DNA from: a virus
DNA length: 23,439 nucleotides
Reading direction: 5' to 3' (one strand)
IMG/VR virus record: IMGVR_UViG_3300025543_000221
Coordinates: 1-23,439 of that record
The notes beneath the pieces are model-generated. The model made no database searches. It saw only the letters and a program-made list of their open reading frames with translations, and had not been told where the DNA came from. Shown here one piece after another: positions 5,282-13,317 of this stretch. The first letter of the stretch is position 1, and each line of letters begins with the position of its first letter. Both the position numbers and the translations under genes were made by a program.

Positions 5282-7019
5282 TTATAAGCGTAACAAGTTA
5301 CTGTCGGAACAGGCCTATACGCTCCTTAAGGACTACTACTGTCGTGAGGGTGAAGACCCTCAGGACGCCTACGCAAGAGCAGCCACAGCATTTAGTAAGC
5401 ATGACTACGAACTAGCACAACGCATCTATGACTACGCCAGCAAGGGCTGGTTTATGTTCAGTTCCCCTATATTAAGCAACGCCCCTAAGGAGGGGGAAAA
5501 AATAAATGGATTACCTATTAGCTGTTTCCTCAGTTACGTGCCTGATAGCCTTGATGGTCTTATCGGACACTCGACAGAACTACGATGGCTTAGTGTTAAA
5601 GGTGGTGGAGTGGGCGGCCATTGGAGCGACATTCGTAGCGTTAGTGATGTGGCTCCTTCACCAATACCTTTCTTAAAAACAGTAGATAGTGACATGACAG
5701 CCTACAGGCAGGGCAAGACTCGTAAGGGTTCTTATGCAGCCTACATGGACATTAGTCACCCTGACATCATTGAGTTTATTAACATTCGTGTACCGACAGG
5801 TGGTGACCCGAATCGTAAGGCTTTTAACTTACACAATGCAGTGAACATTACTGACCGATTCATGGACGCTGTAGTGGCTGGTGACCCTTGGCCTTTAGTA
5901 GACCCTAATGACAAGACAGTACGTGACTTACTACCAGCACGTGAGCTATGGGAGCGTTTAATTGAGACACGCTTTAGGACGGGTGAGCCTTACTTAAACT
6001 TTATTGATGAAGCTAATCGACACTTGCCACCATCTATGAAGGAGAAGGGACTTGAGATACATGGGTCAAACCTGTGTAACGAGATTCACTTACCTACGTC
6101 AGATGAACGTACAGCAGTTTGTTGTTTGTCGAGTGTTAACTTAGAGTATTATCAAGAGTGGAAAGACACCACTATGGTAGCTGACTTAATTACTATGCTT
6201 GACAATGTAATTAGTTTCTTTTGCTTCCATGCACCTAAGGAGCTACGTAAGGCTGTCTACAGTGCCACACAGGAGCGTTCACTAGGACTAGGGGCAATGG
6301 GGTTCCATAGCGCCTTACAACGCTTAGGCGTCCCGTGGGAGTCTCCTATGGCTACTACAATCAATACTGATATGTTTACGCACATCAAAGCTCAAGCTCG
6401 ATCTGCTTCTGTATATCTAGCTGAGGAACGTGGGGCTTGCCCAGACGTAGCAGGAATGCGTAACAGCCACTTACTGGCTATAGCACCTAATGCTAACAGT
6501 AGTATCATTGCTGGCTGTAGTGCTAGTATAGAGCCTCTTAAGTCTAATGCCTTTACGCACAGGACTAGAGTAGGTGCTCACCTAGTACAGAACAAGTATT
6601 TAGATAAGGTGCTTAAGGCGCATAACAAAGACCCTGAGTGGGTAGCAGAACAATGGAAGTCTATTGTACTCAACGAGGGCAGCGTACAGCACCTAGAGTG
6701 GATGGATGAATGGGATAAGGAAATCTATAAGACTGCCTTTGAGCTTGACCAACGATGGGTTATTGACCATGCAGCAGGTAGACAGCCTTACATATGCCAA
6801 GGGCAGAGTGTTAACCTCTTCTTCCCCGCTGGTACAGACAAGGCCTATGTGAATGAAGTACACCTGAGAGCTTTCAATAAGAAGCTTAAGGGCTTGTATT
6901 ACCTAAGGACTAGCGCAGGTTCTAAGGCTGACACAGTAAGCTTCAAGCCTACTAGAGTGGCCTTAGCTGACTTTGCACAAGATCAAGATGATGATGAATG
7001 TTTAAGTTGCCAAGGATAA
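5265..7019 (+). CDS. nrdA: Ribonucleoside-diphosphate reductase, class I, alpha (large) subunit
   Basis: A 584-aa catalytic subunit that makes deoxyribonucleotides. The radical site NLCNE (Asn269, Cys271, Glu273) is intact. The redox pair is Cys87 in PISCF and probably Cys286 in AVCCLS. GLYYLRT (Tyr545, Tyr546) is the radical-transfer tyrosine pair, and the C-terminus ends CLSCQG (Cys579, Cys582), the swinging CxxC that is recharged by a redoxin. The N-terminus starts directly in the helical domain without the roughly 90-residue ATP-cone of E. coli NrdA, so overall activity is probably not switched off by dATP. There is no intein. GGAG (5254-5257) precedes ATG 5265. It forms an operon with the redoxin and beta subunit. 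Confidence 0.96.
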   Translation: MSIVIDYKRNKLLSEQAYTLLKDYYCREGEDPQDAYARAATAFSKHDYELAQRIYDYASKGWFMFSSPILSNAPKEGEKINGLPISCFLSYVPDSLDGLIGHSTELRWLSVKGGGVGGHWSDIRSVSDVAPSPIPFLKTVDSDMTAYRQGKTRKGSYAAYMDISHPDIIEFINIRVPTGGDPNRKAFNLHNAVNITDRFMDAVVAGDPWPLVDPNDKTVRDLLPARELWERLIETRFRTGEPYLNFIDEANRHLPPSMKEKGLEIHGSNLCNEIHLPTSDERTAVCCLSSVNLEYYQEWKDTTMVADLITMLDNVISFFCFHAPKELRKAVYSATQERSLGLGAMGFHSALQRLGVPWESPMATTINTDMFTHIKAQARSASVYLAEERGACPDVAGMRNSHLLAIAPNANSSIIAGCSASIEPLKSNAFTHRTRVGAHLVQNKYLDKVLKAHNKDPEWVAEQWKSIVLNEGSVQHLEWMDEWDKEIYKTAFELDQRWVIDHAAGRQPYICQGQSVNLFFPAGTDKAYVNEVHLRAFNKKLKGLYYLRTSAGSKADTVSFKPTRVALADFAQDQDDDECLSCQG

Positions 7020-7022
7020 GAA

Positions 7023-7976
7023 ATGAGTTTATTAACAGTATCACCAGCGTATAAGCCCTTTAACTACTCAAGCTTTGTGGAGCAAGCTATTGAGCATGAT
7101 AAGTTACACTGGGGTGAGTGGGAGTGTGACCTACAGGAAGATGTAACACAATGGAAGTCAGGTAAGATCAGCAATGAAGAGAAGAACTTTATCACTCAGA
7201 TACTCAGGCTATTCACACAGTCTGATGTTATCGTAGGTGGTTCTTACGTAGATGTGTTTCTACCTCGCATTAAGAACAATGAAGCACGTATGATGATGTT
7301 ATCGTTTGCACAGCGAGAGACTATCCATATGCGCTCCTACGCCCTGCTTAACGATACCCTAGGCTTCCCTGAGGCTGAGTACACAGCGTTCCTTGAGTAT
7401 GACGCTATGGCTAAGAAGCTAGAGTTTATGCAGACTTTTGACCCAGACACTAAAGCAGGATTAGCTAAAGCATTAGCGCAGACTGTTTGTAATGAAGGCA
7501 TGAGCTTATTCTCAGCCTTTGTAATGCTCTTGAACTTCCAACGCTTTGGTAAGCTTAAAGGTATGTGTGAGATTGTAGAGTGGAGTATACGGGACGAGAC
7601 TATTCATGTCGCAGGTATGACAGAATTGTTTCGTACTTTCATTAATGAGAATCCAGAGGTGGTCGATGATAAGTTTAAACTATCTATCTATGAAATGTAC
7701 AGGACTGCTGTCGAGCTTGAGGACAAGGTTATTGATCTGGCGTTTGAACTGGGAGGTGTGGAAGGTCTTACGGCTAGTGAAGTCAAAGAGTACATCAGAT
7801 ACATTGCCGACAGACGATTAGTTAACCTAGGTCTTAAGCCTAATTGGGACGTACAGGAGAATCCATTGCCTTGGCTTGATTGGGTACTTAATGGTGACAG
7901 CTTCAAGAACTTCTTTGAGGGGCGTGTGACGGACTATAGCGCAGACGGAATGTCTGGTGAATCATGGGGGTGGTAA
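7023..7976 (+). CDS. nrdB: Ribonucleoside-diphosphate reductase, class I, beta (radical-generating) subunit
   Basis: A 317-aa di-metal subunit. Ligands match E. coli NrdB in spacing: Asp68, Glu99 and His102 (RETIHMRSY), Glu158 (CNEG), and Glu192 and His195 (RDETIH). The radical Tyr106 is present seven residues after Glu99, as in E. coli Tyr122, so a tyrosyl-radical class Ia-type enzyme is expected. The C-terminal tail SADGMSGESWGW would dock on the alpha subunit. The gene starts 3 bases after the alpha stop, with AAGGA upstream. It works with RNR alpha and the CQPC redoxin. Confidence 0.96.
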   Translation: MSLLTVSPAYKPFNYSSFVEQAIEHDKLHWGEWECDLQEDVTQWKSGKISNEEKNFITQILRLFTQSDVIVGGSYVDVFLPRIKNNEARMMMLSFAQRETIHMRSYALLNDTLGFPEAEYTAFLEYDAMAKKLEFMQTFDPDTKAGLAKALAQTVCNEGMSLFSAFVMLLNFQRFGKLKGMCEIVEWSIRDETIHVAGMTELFRTFINENPEVVDDKFKLSIYEMYRTAVELEDKVIDLAFELGGVEGLTASEVKEYIRYIADRRLVNLGLKPNWDVQENPLPWLDWVLNGDSFKNFFEGRVTDYSADGMSGESWGW

Positions 7977-7977
7977 C

Positions 7978-8199
7978 ATGAGTGTACAGTTAAATGACCT
8001 TGTGGACATAGAGCAGATTACAGTAATTTGCTTAGGGCAGTTCCACAGTGATCTTAAGGAAGAAATGGAGTTTGGAGACAAGGATGATAAACCAGAAGTG
8101 TTACGTTTAATCGTAGCCATTGAGACTATCTTTAAGGAGATTATGCGACCTGAGGATTACTTTGCATGGAAGACTAACACAGGGTTTGACATTCATTAA
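7978..8199 (+). CDS. Small acidic protein, 73 aa, unknown function; last gene of the plus-strand arm
   Basis: ATG 7978 lies 1 base after the RNR beta stop, with the G-rich stretch 7966-7973 upstream as a possible ribosome binding site. A GTG at 7957 would extend the frame into RNR beta by seven residues and is less likely. The protein is acidic with an amphipathic helix (PEVLRLIVAIETIFKEI) and ends EDYFAWKTNTGFDIH. No membrane segment or known family is recognised. It ends 12 bases before the terminator stem. An RNR accessory role would be a guess from position only. Confidence 0.68.
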   Translation: MSVQLNDLVDIEQITVICLGQFHSDLKEEMEFGDKDDKPEVLRLIVAIETIFKEIMRPEDYFAWKTNTGFDIH

Positions 8200-8211
8200 A
8201 TCGTAGGTATT

Positions 8212-8251
8212 AAAAAGCCCTGCTTAGGATTGACCTAGGTAGGGCTTTTTT
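8212..8251. terminator. Bidirectional rho-independent terminator between converging arms
   Basis: The left arm AAAAAGCCCT (8212-8221) pairs with AGGGCTTTTT (8241-8250). The stem continues inward to GG/CC (8227-8228 with 8234-8235) around a 5-base loop (8229-8233), about 17 pairs with two G-U pairs. On the plus strand the stem ends in a T run (8246-8251). On the minus strand the A run 8212-8216 becomes a T run. It therefore can end transcripts from both sides: the plus-strand arm stops at 8199 and the minus-strand arm at 8253. Confidence 0.92.
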
Positions 8252-8252
8252 A

Positions 8253-10067
8253 TTATCTAGCTCTTGTACGTGGTGGTAACACCTTACGTGGAGGCCTTGG
8301 CTCAGGAGGAGGACTTGCGTCACCATAGTCAAACAGCCCGTTAGACACTAATCCTGCTTGTATCGGTATTTTAACGCCTTGAGCAGCTATGTCCATTGCG
8401 CTAGGTTGAGCGTTAATATATGCGTTGATAGCCTCGTCAGAAACCTTACCGCTTTGACCTTTATCTAAAGTAATTATATCAGCCCTAGCTCCTTTGTTCT
8501 TAGCTTGTCTATCTTTAACTTTACGAGTTCTTAGATCAGCGTAGATAGGGGGCGTTATTGACATTTCACCATTAGGCAGTGCAGCACCTAACACCTTACC
8601 AAGCACAGGCACTTTCTCAAGGAAGTCATGTACGTCAGATACAAAAGACATGGCTCTTTGATTAGGCAGTATCTTAGTCATTACGTTGATTCCTCCTTCA
8701 ACTACAGCACTACCTACGTGAGAAGAAGATAACCATAAACCATTAAGGGCTACGTCCTCAGCACTCTTGTTAAGCATTACAACACCACTAGGAAAGTCTT
8801 CTTTAGATAAAGACTTAAGATGTTGATAAATAGCTAAAGGGTCTGTTATGTTTTCATCAGCATATAGTTTTTTCATGTAGTTATGTACTTTATTTTTATT
8901 AGTTATAGCGTCACTGCCATGATTTCCTCCAACACCTGTGTTACGCTTAACTACTAGCCTGTTGCCTGTGTTATTACTCATGCCCCATATTTCTTGGGCC
9001 TTGTCAAAAACAAAACCTAAATCAGCATCAGAGGCCACATAATCTGTATCTGTCTTTTTACCTCTTGCGCTTTGAGAAGATAGAGTGTTTTTCTGTTTTT
9101 TAGCAGAGTCTATATAGTTCTGTTTAACTAAAGGTTGCATACCGCCATAAGATACAGACTTAGTGACATTATCAAGAACCTCAGCTATTTTACCCTTGTG
9201 GGCAGTTTGCGCTGTTATGTACTTGTTGTAGTTCATCTGAGCCACTGCCTTTTCCTTGTGGCGATTAGCTACTGCGTGATTCCCTGCGGCTTTTTCTTTC
9301 ATGTACAGAGACATTTCTTTCTTTACTATTTTTTGTGATGTACTATTAATACCATACTTATCATAGAGCGCCCTAGCCTTAGGATTAACAATAGAGTTAA
9401 CACCTCCTGTAAAACCATCTTTAGCCCATGTAGCTGCTCCTGTCAACTTTTGCGCTAAATGAAAAGCTTCTTTTTCAGTTTTAACACCTTTAGTGCCAAA
9501 CCTAAGCAATGTTTGCGTAAGTTGTTTATAATCATCAGGCATATCCTTTTTGTTTTTAATTGAAGGTGTGTAGTGATTAGGTATGTAGTTAGCCGCAGCA
9601 CTCAAAGCTCTCCTTACAGGGTCTATCATAGCTTTAGGAAGACCTAATTCTAACACACCCATACCAGCCTCTATGTTACGTGCGACCCTAGGGTTTTCTT
9701 GTAAGTAAGCTAACCCTCGTTTTGCAATGTCAGTTTCTAATGCTCTATCAGCACCCCAAGTCATTACATCTTTAGCTGCCTCCCCTACCCACGATGGAGT
9801 AGCTAACCCTAATACTGTCCCATAGCCCTCACCTACCGCTTCTCCTCCACGACCTACGTGTCTTAAGGCTAACTCAGCTATATTGATGTCCCCATCGTTA
9901 TAGCGTTGTTCATCCTTAAGAGCTTTAACATTACCCTCTACAACTGTATTCTTTAAGTCATCAAACCGATCACCTAAAGGTTTTTCAGCCTGTATAGGGT
10001 AATTATCAGGTTTATCTAAAGTAAAAGGTTTGTTAGCCCATTCTGTAAACTGACCAAATAAACTCAT
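8253..10067 (-). CDS. Putative internal virion / DNA ejection protein, 604 aa (last gene of the minus-strand arm)
   Basis: A large basic, mostly helical protein with no domain I can name. The N-terminal third contains Gly/Ala-rich stretches (about 72-100), the middle is Lys/Asn-rich, and the C-terminus ends in a proline- and arginine-rich tail (SPPPEPRPPRKVLPPRTRAR). It overlaps the preceding 665-aa gene by ATGA (10064-10067) and ends directly at the bidirectional terminator. In T7-like podoviruses the genes after the tail nozzle encode the ejection proteins gp14, gp15 and gp16, so this and its two upstream neighbours are the best candidates. No lytic transglycosylase motif is visible. The virion role is inferred from context. 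Confidence 0.7.
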   Translation of the reverse strand: MSLFGQFTEWANKPFTLDKPDNYPIQAEKPLGDRFDDLKNTVVEGNVKALKDEQRYNDGDINIAELALRHVGRGGEAVGEGYGTVLGLATPSWVGEAAKDVMTWGADRALETDIAKRGLAYLQENPRVARNIEAGMGVLELGLPKAMIDPVRRALSAAANYIPNHYTPSIKNKKDMPDDYKQLTQTLLRFGTKGVKTEKEAFHLAQKLTGAATWAKDGFTGGVNSIVNPKARALYDKYGINSTSQKIVKKEMSLYMKEKAAGNHAVANRHKEKAVAQMNYNKYITAQTAHKGKIAEVLDNVTKSVSYGGMQPLVKQNYIDSAKKQKNTLSSQSARGKKTDTDYVASDADLGFVFDKAQEIWGMSNNTGNRLVVKRNTGVGGNHGSDAITNKNKVHNYMKKLYADENITDPLAIYQHLKSLSKEDFPSGVVMLNKSAEDVALNGLWLSSSHVGSAVVEGGINVMTKILPNQRAMSFVSDVHDFLEKVPVLGKVLGAALPNGEMSITPPIYADLRTRKVKDRQAKNKGARADIITLDKGQSGKVSDEAINAYINAQPSAMDIAAQGVKIPIQAGLVSNGLFDYGDASPPPEPRPPRKVLPPRTRAR

Positions 10068-12061
10068 AGTTCATTACCTGTAGATTCAGTAGGTTCGTTG
10101 GCTTCTCCTGTGTACTGTGTTATTCTTTTAATAACAACATTTATTTTTGCAACATCACCACTATCTATTGCTTTTTTAAGACCAGCATTAATAGACAACC
10201 ACTCACCCATTGTTTTAGCAGTGCTGGCGGCTTTAGCCATAGCCATAGGGCCAGTAAACAAACCAATAACCGCTGGTAAACTCATGGTATAAGCTGCGGT
10301 AGCCAACAGTGCTCCTTTAACAGCAGTAGCCTGTTGCCCTCCAACAACAAGACCCAACTTAGCACCTACGCTTTTTTGTGTCAGCTCTGCTGTGTTAAGA
10401 ATATTCTTAAAGCGGTTAGTCATTCCATGCCCTAAAACACTGGCTAAATTTTCATGGTTCTTTGCTATCCTTAATTTTTTAGCTAAGGCAGACATGGATT
10501 GCGTAGTTGCAGCTTCTTCTGCTATTTGTTTTTTCATGTACCCTGATCTATAATCATTAAGGATACTCATGTGCTGCTCTTTAGTTATAGTTTTTAAGTT
10601 ACGTGCCTGACCTAAGAATAACATAAACTCTTTATGTTTAGCAGGATTAGAGTACACCCAATCACCAACTTTAGCAGGGTCTTTTTTAGCTACTATACGC
10701 ATTGTATTGCTTTTTAATTTACTGGTTGCTATAGCGTAGTTTTTATTAAGAAAGTCTAACTTGCCTTTTAAAGAAGGGTCTAATTTTTCTGCCGCTTCAC
10801 CCATTATCTTTTCAAGTTTTTTTATCTGTTGGTTAGCGTAATTACCGCCTACGTTACCGATAGTAGTTCTGGCTTCAAAACCTGTACGTTTAAGAGTCCT
10901 GAGTTCTATAAGGTTTTGATTAAGCATTGACATATTAGTCACATCGTCAAGACCAGCAACTAAAGAATTTACCTCATTAACAATAGGATTAGAACTAGGG
11001 GCTTTCTTGTTCTTTCTAGCACCAGCGGCTTTCTCAATACTTTTAACTATGTCTGAGTTATACTGCCTCAAATCTATAGGTATGTTTTTACCCGATTCGT
11101 ATATAGCGTCATACTGTGGTGAGTATTCTTTCCTAAGAGCTTGAGTGCTGTCTGTTAAAACTTGCTGTACGTTCTTACCAAAATCCTCTATAGTAGTAGG
11201 TGTAAAAAGTTCTTCTAAGTTTTTTTGTAAAGCTTTTTCTTGTCTTTTAAAACCCCTATCAAGAGTTTCTTTACCGAATAGACCTACACGACCTATGCCC
11301 TCCATGACGGAAGAGATGTTGGAGCCTGTAGCCTGATACCAACTTAAGTCAGCACCATACTTTTGTAAAATTTCCCTACCTACTTTTACGGCATCATCAG
11401 TAGATTCAATACCATTCAAACGTAAAGCCTTTTTAGAAATAGTACCTAAAGTACCTAAAGCTAAACCTCCGTATATGTCCCACTTAGCTGTGTTAACACC
11501 TTCCTTAAGCGCACTGTCATAATCAACAGCAGTCCCGTTCCATACGTCTTCACCTAATTCACCAAAGAATTGACCTATACCGCTACCACCTGCGCTAGTG
11601 ACTAGCATAGATAACCCTTTAAGGGCGGGATGCCCTACAGGTAACTTAGCTGCAAACTTTGCACCTGCAAGAGCAGAAGGTATTGATGTAATTTCACCTA
11701 ACCATTTAGACATAACAGTGTCTGTAATCTCACCAGCAGTACGCGCGGCACCTAACCCAATGTTGTCAAGGCTTTTAAAAACATTCTCAGTAAGTTCTGA
11801 AAAGTCTTTATCACCAAAACTAGGCGTCATGGTATACTGAGGGTCTGCTATTTGACCTCTGTCCATAAAAGGTAAGGTTTCCACAAAAGAAGGTTCAACT
11901 TGACTTACTTGAGGAACCTCAGTTTCCTGTGGTATAACTTCGGGCTGTATAGCACTCTGTTGCTGCTGTAACAAATACGCTTTTTTTTCTTCGTTAGTAG
12001 GGCCAGTCTCTTCTGGTTTTAGACTTAGTAAGTAGTCTATTTTTTCTTGGTTAGTAGCCAT
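10064..12061 (-). CDS. Putative internal virion / DNA ejection protein, 665 aa
   Basis: The N-terminus has two similar short blocks (EKIDYLLSLKPEETGPT and EEKKAYLLQQQ), then Pro/Glu/Gln-rich linker sequence to about residue 60. Gly/Ala-rich, mildly hydrophobic stretches lie at about 121-170 and 195-208, a long helical charged body fills 210-560, and a strongly hydrophobic segment sits near 575-615. Hydrophobic stretches in an otherwise soluble helical protein suit a virion protein that enters the host envelope during DNA ejection. It is preceded 16 bases away by the 412-aa gene and coupled by ATGA to the 604-aa gene. No enzyme motif is recognised. Function is inferred from position and composition. 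Confidence 0.7.
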   Translation of the reverse strand: MATNQEKIDYLLSLKPEETGPTNEEKKAYLLQQQQSAIQPEVIPQETEVPQVSQVEPSFVETLPFMDRGQIADPQYTMTPSFGDKDFSELTENVFKSLDNIGLGAARTAGEITDTVMSKWLGEITSIPSALAGAKFAAKLPVGHPALKGLSMLVTSAGGSGIGQFFGELGEDVWNGTAVDYDSALKEGVNTAKWDIYGGLALGTLGTISKKALRLNGIESTDDAVKVGREILQKYGADLSWYQATGSNISSVMEGIGRVGLFGKETLDRGFKRQEKALQKNLEELFTPTTIEDFGKNVQQVLTDSTQALRKEYSPQYDAIYESGKNIPIDLRQYNSDIVKSIEKAAGARKNKKAPSSNPIVNEVNSLVAGLDDVTNMSMLNQNLIELRTLKRTGFEARTTIGNVGGNYANQQIKKLEKIMGEAAEKLDPSLKGKLDFLNKNYAIATSKLKSNTMRIVAKKDPAKVGDWVYSNPAKHKEFMLFLGQARNLKTITKEQHMSILNDYRSGYMKKQIAEEAATTQSMSALAKKLRIAKNHENLASVLGHGMTNRFKNILNTAELTQKSVGAKLGLVVGGQQATAVKGALLATAAYTMSLPAVIGLFTGPMAMAKAASTAKTMGEWLSINAGLKKAIDSGDVAKINVVIKRITQYTGEANEPTESTGNEL

Positions 12062-12077
12062 TATTTCTTACCTGTCA

Positions 12078-13316
12078 TTATTTAGCTATCGCTGCTTCAT
12101 AAGCCGCATCTAGTTGTTCTTGCGTATAAGTAGTCGGGTCATTCCAATCAAATACAACTGGATTTAAATCAATACCTTGCCCTAATTGAAGTTTCTTTTC
12201 TTCATACCCACGTTTACCTACAGCTTTTAATTGTGCAATCATAGCCAAGGTTGCCTCAGGGCCGCGATCAGTATTAAGATAACTTTTCTTTAACGATTCT
12301 AATTCTGCTACGGCAGCGGCAGCGCCTGTTATTTCCTTACGATACTGGTTAAATAACATATCAATCTGCGCTGCGGCTGTTGTCTTTCTTGCGTTGTAGT
12401 CAACAGCACCACCAACTAACGGAGTGTCGGGGGATATACCTAGCTTATCTGCCCATTCGCCAACTTTAGCCCATCCTTGTCCTTGAAGTGTAAAATAAGA
12501 AGCATCAAAACTGTCACTTATATCATCTAGGGCTTGTAGATTAGTTTTATTAGCTCTAATTTCTTTTTGCAGCAGGCTTTTTTGTGCTTTAGTTAGCTCT
12601 TGAAACCCTTGTTCGTTGACGTTAACTTCAATAGTCTGACCTGACTTTTGCATTTCCTTTTGCATTTGTTCCATGTTTTCTTTTGACCCTACGGGGAACC
12701 CGTAAGCGTCCCTAACCTTCATAGCTAAAGAACTACTAGCGTTTTGTTCGTCTAAGAATTTATAGCCTAACTTTCTAGCTTCTTTTGCTGCTTCACCTCC
12801 AGACCTTAAAGCTCTTATAACACTATCGTCAACCTGACCAACGATAGCATTTGCAAGTTCATTGTCTGCTTGTTTTTGAGCAGCCACAGTATCAGCTTCT
12901 TTTTTAGCTTCTGCGTCTAAAATCTTCTTATCTTCAATGTCTTGTCGAGCCTGTAAAATAATATCAGCGCCATCTTTAGCGTACTCTGGATTTTTTATTA
13001 AGACATTACCAAAAGCTAACCTTTCCTCAGGAGTTCCCCTGCTTATTGCTTGGGAGTATTCACCCTGTAATCTTTCTTGTTCATCAATTTCAGCTTGACG
13101 TTTATCTAACTCTTCATCCTGACCACCCATAGCACCACCTAAGGCACGACCTAGGCTAGACCCTAGTAAGCTTACTGCTCTCATTTTAGCAGGGTCACGG
13201 GCGCCTTGTGCTGCTTGAGCCATTAGTTGTTGTTGTAAGTCAAACTGAGACTTGTTACGTTTAGCCAGTATGTCTTCAACTGACGGGCCTTGAGTAAATA
13301 AACCTTGCATAGCCAT
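12078..13316 (-). CDS. Putative internal virion protein, coiled-coil rich, 412 aa
   Basis: A helical protein rich in Gln, Ala, Glu and Lys. Heptad-like charged stretches lie around residues 75-95 (KRQAEIDEQERLQGEY) and 125-155 (DIEDKKILDAEAKKEADT), and a further helical region near 215-260 (LTKAQKSLLQKEIRANK). ATG 13316 follows AGGAAG at suitable spacing; a second in-frame ATG two codons later is possible. It starts within 2 bases of the end of the Gly/Gln-rich gene. Size and place between tail genes and the two large ejection candidates suggest a gp14/gp15-like core component. No family is recognised with certainty. Confidence 0.68.
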   Translation of the reverse strand: MAMQGLFTQGPSVEDILAKRNKSQFDLQQQLMAQAAQGARDPAKMRAVSLLGSSLGRALGGAMGGQDEELDKRQAEIDEQERLQGEYSQAISRGTPEERLAFGNVLIKNPEYAKDGADIILQARQDIEDKKILDAEAKKEADTVAAQKQADNELANAIVGQVDDSVIRALRSGGEAAKEARKLGYKFLDEQNASSSLAMKVRDAYGFPVGSKENMEQMQKEMQKSGQTIEVNVNEQGFQELTKAQKSLLQKEIRANKTNLQALDDISDSFDASYFTLQGQGWAKVGEWADKLGISPDTPLVGGAVDYNARKTTAAAQIDMLFNQYRKEITGAAAAVAELESLKKSYLNTDRGPEATLAMIAQLKAVGKRGYEEKKLQLGQGIDLNPVVFDWNDPTTYTQEQLDAAYEAAIAK

Positions 13317-13317
13317 A

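Noticed and set aside
5265-7019. Possible intein or intron in RNR alpha, common in phage nrdA
   Set aside because: The frame is continuous and its length and motif spacing match an uninterrupted cone-less alpha subunit.
9135-9338. Plus-strand 67-codon hydrophobic ORF that could pass for a membrane protein
   Set aside because: It lies entirely antisense to the 604-aa gene; hydrophobic codons reflect Lys/Asn-rich sequence on the coding strand.
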